Positions 1 through 5,530 of a stretch of DNA of 13,202 bases are shown here, piece by piece. The stretch comes from Chlorobium sp. GTDB lineage: Bacteria; Bacteroidota; Chlorobiia; Chlorobiales; Chlorobiaceae. The position numbers and the translations under genes are program-made. Position 1 is the first letter of the stretch; every line of letters starts with the position of its first letter. Below the pieces are notes generated by a model, which saw nothing but the letters and a program-made list of their open reading frames with translations, was not told the DNA's origin and did not search any database. The DNA lies in assembly GCA_028278005.1 (NCBI GenBank), contig JANQFD010000105.1, positions 1 through 13,202 of the forward strand, in the 5' to 3' direction.

Positions 1-92
1 ACTCTGCGCAAAGTTTGCAGTCATCCCGTTTTACAGGAGATGCTTTTCAGTTTAATAATACCGGCATGGGAGCTGTTAATTGGTTATTTTGT

Positions 93-120
93 TTGTCGCT
101 TGTCGAATTATGCTTATCTT
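93..120 (+). promoter_or_regulatory. Possible promoter of pscC
   Basis: A weak sigma70-like pair lies 48 bases upstream of the pscC start: TTGTCG at 93-98 and TATCTT at 115-120, separated by 16 bases, each matching four of six consensus positions. TTGTCG is repeated at 100-105. The leader has no convincing Shine-Dalgarno sequence. Nothing else in 1-168 supports a gene. Two forward frames stay open from base 1 to about 120-130, but neither yields a recognisable protein end. Promoter consensus in this phylum is not something I can test here, so this is tentative. Confidence 0.22.
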
Positions 121-168
121 AGTTGTTAAAATTATCAGTAAGCCGCTAACACCAAATTTTCAGCTGTC

Positions 169-903
169 ATGGATAACAAATCAAATGGTAAGCTCATTGC
201 TTTGGCAATTGTTGGTGCTGTCGTGATGGGGGCGTTGTTTTTCGCCACTTCATTTCTGACGGGCTATCAAACTCCTGCTGAAAACATTTCCCCGATCCTT
301 ACACCTCTCAAATCATTCATGGGCTGGTTCCTGCTGATCTTTCTTTCTTCTCTTATTATCTGGGGACTGGGCAAGATGTCTGCAAGGATAAGCGACAGGT
401 GGATGGTTAGCTTGCCCCTGAGTATTTTTATCATAGTCGCCGTTATGTTTATCAGTCTTGAAGTTGTCTGGGAGAAAGGACGCACAACAACAACAGACGG
501 CAAATACATTCGCACGGTCCGACAGCTCGAAGCATTCAATGAAGGTGAAGATTTCGAGAATCTCCCGGATGAGCCTGCAGAAGAAGAGGCAATGGTTGAA
601 GAAGAAGCTGTTGAAGAAGTTGCTGTGGCAGGGGAAGAGGCTGCTATGGAAGGCGAAGAGATGGCAGCGGCAGCTCCTGAACAGGTTGTGCTGGCAGGGG
701 AAGAGCTTGCAGCGGCAGAAAAGCTTTTCCAGAGAAAGTGTACGAAGTGTCATGCTATCAAGGCGGTTGAGGTAAAGATCGGAGAGTACAGAAAGAAAGG
801 ACAATCGGAAAAGATTGTTTTGGATATGAAAGCTGTGCCTAACTCCGGTATCAGGAAGAAAGATGTGCCTACGCTGACCCAGTACATCGATCAGACTTAC
901 TGA
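169..903 (+). CDS. pscC: Photosystem P840 reaction centre cytochrome c-551 (PscC)
   Basis: PscC (also called cytochrome c-z) passes electrons from the quinol-oxidising side and soluble cytochromes to the P840 special pair of the green sulfur reaction centre. The 244-residue protein has three membrane helices at about residues 8-32, 50-69 and 80-99, then a soluble C-terminal domain with one haem site, CTKCH, at 191-195. Met220 in LDMKAVP is the likely distal axial ligand. The N-terminal signature (NGKLIALA, TPLKSFMGWFLLIF, WEKGRTTT.DGKYIRT) agrees closely with what I recall of Chlorobium PscC. The odd part is residues 127-180, a Glu/Ala/Val-rich linker between the last helix and the haem domain, longer and more acidic than in the Chlorobaculum tepidum protein of about 206 residues as I recall it. 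The ATG has no clear ribosome binding site. The gene appears to be transcribed alone and ends in a strong terminator. Confidence 0.95.
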   Translation: MDNKSNGKLIALAIVGAVVMGALFFATSFLTGYQTPAENISPILTPLKSFMGWFLLIFLSSLIIWGLGKMSARISDRWMVSLPLSIFIIVAVMFISLEVVWEKGRTTTTDGKYIRTVRQLEAFNEGEDFENLPDEPAEEEAMVEEEAVEEVAVAGEEAAMEGEEMAAAAPEQVVLAGEELAAAEKLFQRKCTKCHAIKAVEVKIGEYRKKGQSEKIVLDMKAVPNSGIRKKDVPTLTQYIDQTY

Positions 904-930
904 TCAGATAGAGTAGCAGAACGTAGTAGA

Positions 931-964
931 AAAAGCCCCGCAGCATTGCTCCGGGGCTTTTTTT
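931..964. terminator. Bidirectional rho-independent terminator between pscC and queF
   Basis: A GC-rich stem pairs GCCCCG (935-940) with the facing CGGGGC (952-957) and is extended by AAAA (931-934) pairing with TTTT (958-961). An inner AGC/GCT pair lies in the loop. Seven T residues (958-964) follow on the plus strand, and a run of A residues (930-934) gives a T tail on the minus strand. It therefore can end both pscC, which stops 28 bases before the stem, and queF, which stops 20 bases away on the other side. Confidence 0.9.
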
Positions 965-983
965 ATTGGTTGGTTAAGTTGAT

Positions 984-1376
984 TTATTTGCTCTTTGCGC
1001 TATATGAAGCCGTCACAGTTTCGGTAATTCCTCCTCTTGCTTTCCATTCGGTGATAACCGTCAGTTTCCTGGGTTCGAGTACCTCGATCATATGGTCGAG
1101 AATCGTATTCGTCACGTTCTCGTAAAAAATGCCTGCATTACGGAACTCGAGGTAGTAATATTTCAAGGATTTGAGTTCGACACATACCTTGTCAGGGATA
1201 TAGCGGATGGTGATCGTTCCAAAATCAGGCAGACCTGTTTTCGGGCAAACTGAAGTGAATTCCGGATTTACTATTTCAACCGTGTAGTCTCTGCCGGGAA
1301 ACCGGTTATCGAATACCTCGAGGAGTTCTTTTTTCATATCTGTCTGTTTTGGCTTTTCCGGGTTGTGATACGTCAT
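984..1376 (-). CDS. queF: NADPH-dependent 7-cyano-7-deazaguanine (preQ0) reductase QueF, short form
   Basis: QueF reduces the nitrile of preQ0 to the amine preQ1, a cytoplasmic step in queuosine tRNA modification. The product is 130 residues, typical of the single-domain (type I) enzymes. The catalytic cysteine is Cys44 in TSVCPKTGLPDFG, with Asp51 in the same motif. ELKSLKYY (67-74) is the QueF cofactor-binding signature, and Glu86 in GIFYE matches the substrate-binding glutamate. The frame extends 16 codons further upstream, to 1424. I chose the ATG at 1376 because a GGAGA lies at 1387-1383 with 6-nt spacing, and because the family similarity begins after it. The gene is divergent from the methyltransferase and convergent with pscC. 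No other queuosine gene is in the window. Confidence 0.95.
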   Translation of the reverse strand: MTYHNPEKPKQTDMKKELLEVFDNRFPGRDYTVEIVNPEFTSVCPKTGLPDFGTITIRYIPDKVCVELKSLKYYYLEFRNAGIFYENVTNTILDHMIEVLEPRKLTVITEWKARGGITETVTASYSAKSK

Positions 1377-1382
1377 CTCTTT

Positions 1383-1387
1383 TCTCC
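1383..1387 (-). promoter_or_regulatory. Ribosome binding site deciding the queF start
   Basis: On the minus strand GGAGA sits 6 bases ahead of the ATG at 1376. It favours this start over the in-frame ATG at 1424, which would add 16 residues unlike QueF. Confidence 0.7.
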
Positions 1388-1423
1388 GGTTAAGATAGAA
1401 TTCTCTCTTTGTTTTTCCGTACA

Positions 1424-1451
1424 TTCATACCATTCGAACTGATCGAGGCAA
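1424..1451 (-). promoter_or_regulatory. Candidate promoter of queF
   Basis: Reading the minus strand, TTGCCT (1451-1446) and TATGAA (1429-1424) are separated by 16 bases. The second box is preceded by TGG, giving an extended -10 of the form TGnTAT. This would put transcription start near 1416, about 40 bases before the queF ATG. The match is moderate and rests on inspection only. A candidate for the divergent methyltransferase is not obvious. Confidence 0.3.
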
Positions 1452-1493
1452 TGCAGCGGTACTGTTGAGCTTCTTTGCTATACATGTTTCTTG

Positions 1494-1521
1494 TCACTCG
1501 TCACTCGTTACTTGTCACTTT
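1494..1521 (+). repeat. Four tandem 7-bp repeats immediately before a start codon
   Basis: Four consecutive heptamers read TCACTCG, TCACTCG, TTACTTG and TCACTTT; a weaker fifth unit, TTTCTTG, may precede them at 1487-1493. The array ends 3 bases before the methyltransferase ATG at 1525, so it occupies the place where a Shine-Dalgarno sequence would be. The frame of the following gene is open through the repeat back to a TTG at 1465. It resembles in form the short heptameric tandem repeats of some cyanobacterial genomes; whether this one is dispersed in the genome cannot be seen here. Confidence 0.7.
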
Positions 1522-1524
1522 AAT

Positions 1525-2226
1525 ATGATTGATGCGGAGCAGACCATAGCAGCTATACTTGAGGAATTGTCCGAAGAGTACGACATCGAGACAAGCCGGT
1601 ATACCATTGCGGATCAGACCTTTACTTTTACAAGTGTCCGTGACAGCTATGCGCTGCTCGACAGGATATCTCCGGAAGAGTTCGTGAAGGACGAGCAGAT
1701 GCCTTACTGGGCCGAAATATGGCCGGCTGCGGTTGCCTTGACCGAGTTTATCATAGGCGAGCTGGATGTTGCAGGCAAGAAAACAGTTGAGATCGGAGCC
1801 GGAGTCGGTATGGCAAGTGTTGCCGCTGCAAAAATGGGCGCATCTGTCACGGCAACCGATTATTCGGAAGAAGCCCTGCGATTTATTCGTTTAAATGCCC
1901 TGAAGAACAGTGTCGGTCTGAACACCGAGCGGCTTGACTGGCGATGTGTGACCAGTGAGGACAGGTTCGATGTTCTGTTTGCCGCCGATGTTCTTTACGA
2001 GAGGGTCAATCTGCTGCCTATCGTCAATGCTGTCGATAAACTGATAAAGCATGAAGGACATGCATATATTGCCGATCCGAGAAGACGGCTGGCAGAACAG
2101 TTTCTGGAGCTTTCTTTCGAAAACGGTTTTTCCGTGAAAAGCTACGCGAAAAGTTTCAGCAGAGGAACACAGAAAATCCCGGTCAATATCTACAGACTCT
2201 CGAAATCCTGCCTTGAAGATGGCTGA
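1525..2226 (+). CDS. Class I SAM-dependent methyltransferase (METTL21/Nnt1-like)
   Basis: This is a probable cytoplasmic S-adenosylmethionine-dependent methyltransferase of 233 residues. Motif I is VEIGAGVGMASVAAA at 88-102, followed by the acidic end of strand 2 at TATDYS (109-114) and the post-motif AADVLYE at 153-159. The PYWAEIWPAA segment at 60-69 and the (A/S)DVLYE motif are shared with the METTL21/Nnt1-like group, many of which methylate lysines on proteins. That suggests a protein target, but the substrate cannot be read from the sequence. I chose ATG 1525; an in-frame TTG at 1465 would add 20 residues encoded largely by the tandem repeat. No Shine-Dalgarno sequence is visible. Its last 8 nt overlap the next gene, so the two are probably co-transcribed and translationally coupled. 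Confidence 0.8.
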   Translation: MIDAEQTIAAILEELSEEYDIETSRYTIADQTFTFTSVRDSYALLDRISPEEFVKDEQMPYWAEIWPAAVALTEFIIGELDVAGKKTVEIGAGVGMASVAAAKMGASVTATDYSEEALRFIRLNALKNSVGLNTERLDWRCVTSEDRFDVLFAADVLYERVNLLPIVNAVDKLIKHEGHAYIADPRRRLAEQFLELSFENGFSVKSYAKSFSRGTQKIPVNIYRLSKSCLEDG

Positions 2227-3031
2227 AAAACTTTCCCGGTTGTGGCGTTATGCGCCTGGAGATGGCATGTATGTGTGGAGAATCATGTTTCTCGAACCGG
2301 ACCTTTTGGTGTGCGAAAAACGGCAACCGAACGGAAATGCAACGTTTTTTTCCTGTCTTTCACTGCCGACAGGTAATGAAGTCCTGAAAGATTTTTCGCT
2401 TGATACATGCCTGCCTCTTGATGAGGAACGTAAATGGTTAAGCGGGCTTGAAACAACCAGGGGAACGCTCTTCTATATTCACTCCTACCGAAGCAACAGC
2501 CCGGAGCACATGGGAATCTGGGCGGTTGATCCTTATAAAGGAAAAATAGCATGGGCCAGACCTGAGGCGGCGTTCGTGGCAAATCTCAGCGAAGGGATGC
2601 TGGCCTATGAAGCGGGTTCTTTTGCAGGTTTTCCCGAGAGGCACTACCGGCTTTTCGACTGCAGAAACGGTGAGGTTCTGGATGATATCGGCGAAGACAG
2701 CAAAAAAGCAAACATGCTTCGCCGGAGATCGTTAAGCGATGAAAAACTGCAGAATGTCCTGCTGCCTGTATTGGCGGATCCCGATATTTCCGGTTCCGGT
2801 GTGATTGAGTATATAGAACATGGAAGTGTGCGGATTGTTGTCGAGCATGTCCCCGGGACAGGGGGGAAAGGATATGATGCATATCTTACGATAGCTCGCG
2901 ACGGAGCGCCGGTCTACAGCGATATGCTTGTACAGGGCTCAGGAACGCCATATGTGAATTATTTCATCCTCAGAAACGTTACGCTTTATTATATCAGGAA
3001 TTTGAATGAACTGATCTCTGTTCGTCTGTAA
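2219..3031 (+). CDS. Uncharacterised protein, probably DUF4905 family
   Basis: The 270-residue protein has no signal peptide and no membrane segment, so it is probably cytoplasmic. Alternating beta-rich segments with repeated aromatic and Gly/Asp turns (VWRIMFLEPDLLVCEKR, ATFFSCLSLPTGNEVL, GTLFYIHSYRS, MGIWAVDPYKGKIAWA, HYRLFDCRNGEVLDD) look like the strands of a PQQ/beta-propeller-like sheet, in which each unit describes a value and its context. From memory this resembles the DUF4905 proteins of Chlorobi and Bacteroidetes; I could not confirm it. The ATG at 2219 is preferred to a TTG two codons upstream (2213). It overlaps the methyltransferase by 8 nt, and its stop codon shares one base with the xerC start, so translation of the three is likely coupled. 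Function is unknown. Confidence 0.7.
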   Translation: MAEKLSRLWRYAPGDGMYVWRIMFLEPDLLVCEKRQPNGNATFFSCLSLPTGNEVLKDFSLDTCLPLDEERKWLSGLETTRGTLFYIHSYRSNSPEHMGIWAVDPYKGKIAWARPEAAFVANLSEGMLAYEAGSFAGFPERHYRLFDCRNGEVLDDIGEDSKKANMLRRRSLSDEKLQNVLLPVLADPDISGSGVIEYIEHGSVRIVVEHVPGTGGKGYDAYLTIARDGAPVYSDMLVQGSGTPYVNYFILRNVTLYYIRNLNELISVRL

Positions 3032-4038
3032 TGCAGAAAAGCAAGGAGCATCGCGCAAGCAACCAGGCACAGAAGGATTACCCCGCGCTGGGTGATTTTC
3101 TGGAGTATCTTAAGGCTCAAAGAAGCTATTCCGAACATACCCTGAAGGCATATGGGAAAGACATAAGGCAGTTTTATGATTTCCTTGCCTTTCATTACGG
3201 ATCGGAAACCGTTTCCACTATAGAGCCCGGATCGGTCAGCCTTCTTGATATTCGTCTTTTTCTCGGTCATCTTCTCAGGGAAGGACTGCAGTCCAAGTCT
3301 ATAGCAAGGAAACTCGCAGCGGTAAAAAGCTTCTACAACTACCTGCTCGAGACTGGTAAAATAGAGGTTTCCGCACCTGCCCAGGTCGTTACTCCACGGT
3401 TCAGCAGACATGTGCCCGGTTTTCTCAACGAAGATCAGACGGAAGACCTTTTTAAGAGGATACTTGACTCTCCCCCTCAGGCTACCGGTGCCGGAGAAAA
3501 GACCGATCAGGGTGACCTGTTTACGTTTTCGCGTGACAAGGCGATACTCGAAGTGCTGTACGGGTGCGGTCTGCGCATATCAGAGATCGTCGGGCTCGAA
3601 CATGAGGATGTCAATCTCGAACAGGGATACATGAGGATTACCGGCAAGGGCAACAAACAGCGGGTAGTGCCGCTGGGTGCTCATGCGGTTGAGGCGTTTA
3701 AAAATTATTTTGAAGTCAAACGAAACTTCTTTAGAATAAAAAAGAAGGGTGAGCCTGAAATCCCATATGTATTTGTAACAAAAAAAGGTAGAGGGATTTA
3801 TCCGGTTCTCGTTCAAAGAGTTACAAAAAAATATTTGTCTGCAGTCACGGAACTCAAGTATAAAAATCCGCACGTGTTGCGTCACAGTTTTGCGACGCAC
3901 ATGCTCAACAACGGTGCCGATCTCAAAAGTGTCAGCGAGATGCTTGGCCACACAAATCTGACTACCACGGAAATCTATACACATGTAACCTTCGGAAGGG
4001 TCAGGGAAGTGTACGAGAAAGCCCATCCAAAAGCGTGA
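3031..4038 (+). CDS. xerC: Tyrosine recombinase XerC
   Basis: XerC/XerD enzymes resolve chromosome dimers at dif sites during division. The 335-residue protein has the N-terminal SAM-like core-binding domain (about 18-115) and the C-terminal catalytic domain. All catalytic residues are present: Arg182 in GCGLRISE, Lys206 in TGKGNKQR, His281 and Arg284 in HVLRHSFATH, His307 in LGHTNL, and the nucleophile Tyr316 in IYTHV. A linker of roughly 15 extra residues (149-163) separates the domains relative to the E. coli enzymes. A Lys-rich, A+T-rich stretch (3695-3860; residues about 222-277) stands out in composition from its surroundings. No integrase neighbours or attachment sites are visible, so this is a housekeeping recombinase rather than a mobile one. 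Assignment to XerC rather than XerD is by overall resemblance. The ATG overlaps the preceding stop by one base. Confidence 0.9.
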   Translation: MQKSKEHRASNQAQKDYPALGDFLEYLKAQRSYSEHTLKAYGKDIRQFYDFLAFHYGSETVSTIEPGSVSLLDIRLFLGHLLREGLQSKSIARKLAAVKSFYNYLLETGKIEVSAPAQVVTPRFSRHVPGFLNEDQTEDLFKRILDSPPQATGAGEKTDQGDLFTFSRDKAILEVLYGCGLRISEIVGLEHEDVNLEQGYMRITGKGNKQRVVPLGAHAVEAFKNYFEVKRNFFRIKKKGEPEIPYVFVTKKGRGIYPVLVQRVTKKYLSAVTELKYKNPHVLRHSFATHMLNNGADLKSVSEMLGHTNLTTTEIYTHVTFGRVREVYEKAHPKA

Positions 4039-4090
4039 GCATCGTTACGCGGGCTTTTCGGCTGTTCTTTTCTGTTTTTCATTACATTAA

Positions 4091-4098
4091 AAAGGGGG
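4091..4098 (+). promoter_or_regulatory. Strong ribosome binding site of hpf
   Basis: AAAGGGGG lies 6 bases before the ATG at 4105. It is one of the few good Shine-Dalgarno sequences in this window and suggests efficient translation of the hibernation factor. Confidence 0.75.
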
Positions 4099-4104
4099 TC
4101 GCCT

Positions 4105-4434
4105 ATGACAAAGACAGAAGTTAAAGAGTCGGTAAATGTACAGGTCACCTTGAGACATACAAACAATCATCGTGAAATAGAGCAATATGCCCGTGATGCC
4201 GTTCAGGGGTTAGGCAAAATTTTTTCCGGGATTTTGAACAGTCATGTAATCCTGGATCATCAGAAAAACGACTTTGAGAAAAACAAGCTTGCGGAAATAA
4301 CTGTTCATGTACCACAAAACGTGCTTGTCTCGAAGGAGGCGGCCTCAACATATGAGCAGGCTATAGACAGCTGTGTGGACTCATTGGGAAGGCAGTTGAA
4401 AAAATACAAGGACAAACTGCTGAGCCACAGGTAA
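4105..4434 (+). CDS. hpf: Ribosome hibernation promoting factor, short form (HPF/RaiA family)
   Basis: HPF/RaiA proteins bind the decoding centre of the 30S subunit and silence ribosomes in slow growth. The 109-residue product spans a single RaiA domain: an N-terminal strand (VNVQVTLRHTNNHREIEQYARDAV), a helix, paired strands (SHVILDHQKNDFEKNKLAEITVHVPQNVLVSKEAA) and a C-terminal helix with basic residues (SLGRQLKKYKDKLLSHR). It lacks the dimerisation tail of long HPF, so it corresponds to the short form. It starts 66 bases after xerC and has its own strong ribosome binding site. A stable hairpin follows 10 bases after its stop, so it may be transcribed with the upstream genes and mostly end there. 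It stands directly before hprK, recalling the hpf-ptsN linkage of Proteobacteria. Confidence 0.87.
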   Translation: MTKTEVKESVNVQVTLRHTNNHREIEQYARDAVQGLGKIFSGILNSHVILDHQKNDFEKNKLAEITVHVPQNVLVSKEAASTYEQAIDSCVDSLGRQLKKYKDKLLSHR

Positions 4435-4444
4435 TATACCATTG

Positions 4445-4472
4445 CAACAGGGCCGGATTTCCGGCCCTGTTG
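4445..4472 (+). terminator. Perfect 12-bp hairpin between hpf and hprK
   Basis: CAACAGGGCCGG (4445-4456) pairs completely with CCGGCCCTGTTG (4461-4472) around a 4-base loop. It begins 10 bases after the hpf stop and ends 38 bases before the hprK ATG. The bases that follow are not a T run (they read TACTTTGAA), so it is either an atypical terminator, a partial one, or an mRNA-stabilising and processing structure. Being perfect and GC-rich, it must affect the transcript somehow. Confidence 0.6.
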
Positions 4473-4510
4473 TACTTTGAACACACCTTTTACTTTACTT
4501 TTCTACTGCC

Positions 4511-5530
4511 ATGAACTTTGATCAGAAAGGTCTCAAAAAGCGATCGATGACGGTTGCATATTTCTTTGACAATATCAACAAGACTCTCGATATAAAGCTT
4601 CGTCGGCTCAACAAGGTGGATGAGCAGAAGAGGCGGATATATGACAGGGACCTTCATCGTCCCGGTCTCGCGCTTGCAGGTTTCACCAATCTGTTTACCT
4701 ATAAAAGGGTGCAGATCCTTGGCAATACCGAATCGAGGTTTCTCAAGCAGCTTGGTGACAAGAAAAGGGTTGAGGCATTTGAAAACATCGTCAAGCACAA
4801 GGTTCCCTGTATCATTCTTACCAGCAACAACAAGCTCGATCCCATTCTGCTCGGTATGGCTACCGATGCGGGTATCCCTGTTTTCGTGACACGTAACTCG
4901 TCTACAAAAACAATATTTCTGATCACCGATTTTCTCGTCGACCGGTTTTCGGTCTATCAGCAGTATCACGGTTCGATGGTAGATGTTTACGGGGTGGGTG
5001 TGTTTCTTGTCGGTAAAAGCGGTTTGGGCAAATCCGAAGTTGCTCTTGACCTCGTGGAGAGGGGGCATCGTCTGGTTGCTGATGATGCTGTCGTCATCAA
5101 TCGTAAGGGAGAGAAAGTGCTGATTGCCTCCGGGAACCATATTATCGGTCACTTTATGGAAATCCGGGGTCTCGGTGTGGTTGACGTCAAGGCGACATTC
5201 GGTATCAGGGCGATCAGGGAAAAGAAGGTGGTACAGGTGGTTGTCGAGTTGCGTGAATGGAAAGATGCAATGGACTACGAACGTCTGGGGCTCGACACGA
5301 AAACAACAAAGATTCTCGGTGTCCCGGTGCCTCTCGTTCAGTTGCCGATCAATCCAGGGAAAAATATTACCGTTATCATCGAGGTTGTCGCTCTCAACTA
5401 TCTTTTAAAACAGTATTCGGGGTATGTGGCCGCAGAGGCGCTTGAAAAAAGAATAAAAACAAGCATTGATGACGAATCAATGATGAAAACGAGGTTTGGA
5501 AGCAACTATTTCTCCAAGGATTATGAATAA
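4511..5530 (+). CDS. hprK: HPr kinase/phosphorylase (HprK)
   Basis: HprK phosphorylates and dephosphorylates a serine of the phosphocarrier HPr, linking metabolic state to regulation. The 339-residue protein has the N-terminal domain (RPGLALAGF at 50-58, near the family's usual RPGLxLAG) and the C-terminal kinase domain. Visible motifs are His153 in QYHGSMVDVYG, the P-loop GKSGLGKS at 168-175, the Asp pair at 191-192 in VADDAVV, and the HprK signature EIRGLGVVDV at 217-226. All catalytic elements look intact. About 50 residues precede the RPGL motif, with a Lys/Arg-rich part (29-48), somewhat more than in Firmicutes. The ATG lacks a Shine-Dalgarno sequence and follows a pyrimidine-rich leader. 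No HPr or other PTS gene is in the window, so the partner is unknown here. The end overlaps the next gene by 8 nt. Confidence 0.92.
   Translation: MNFDQKGLKKRSMTVAYFFDNINKTLDIKLRRLNKVDEQKRRIYDRDLHRPGLALAGFTNLFTYKRVQILGNTESRFLKQLGDKKRVEAFENIVKHKVPCIILTSNNKLDPILLGMATDAGIPVFVTRNSSTKTIFLITDFLVDRFSVYQQYHGSMVDVYGVGVFLVGKSGLGKSEVALDLVERGHRLVADDAVVINRKGEKVLIASGNHIIGHFMEIRGLGVVDVKATFGIRAIREKKVVQVVVELREWKDAMDYERLGLDTKTTKILGVPVPLVQLPINPGKNITVIIEVVALNYLLKQYSGYVAAEALEKRIKTSIDDESMMKTRFGSNYFSKDYE

Noticed and set aside
1..129. Plus-strand frame open from base 1 to the TAA at 127-129, possibly the end of an upstream gene
   Set aside because: A second frame is open over the same stretch, neither product is recognisable, and the local sequence looks like an A+T-rich intergenic region before pscC.
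313..804. 163-codon antisense open frame inside pscC
   Set aside because: Its Cys/Phe/His-rich product mirrors the repetitive GAA/GAG/GCA codons of the acidic PscC linker; no family resemblance.
3031..4038. XerC as a phage or integron integrase marking a mobile island
   Set aside because: It has the housekeeping Xer size and motifs, lies in an operon with chromosomal genes, and no direct-repeat attachment sites, tRNA gene or other mobile genes are present.
4490..5152. 220-codon minus-strand open frame over hprK
   Set aside because: Shadow of hprK, which carries all family motifs in the other direction.
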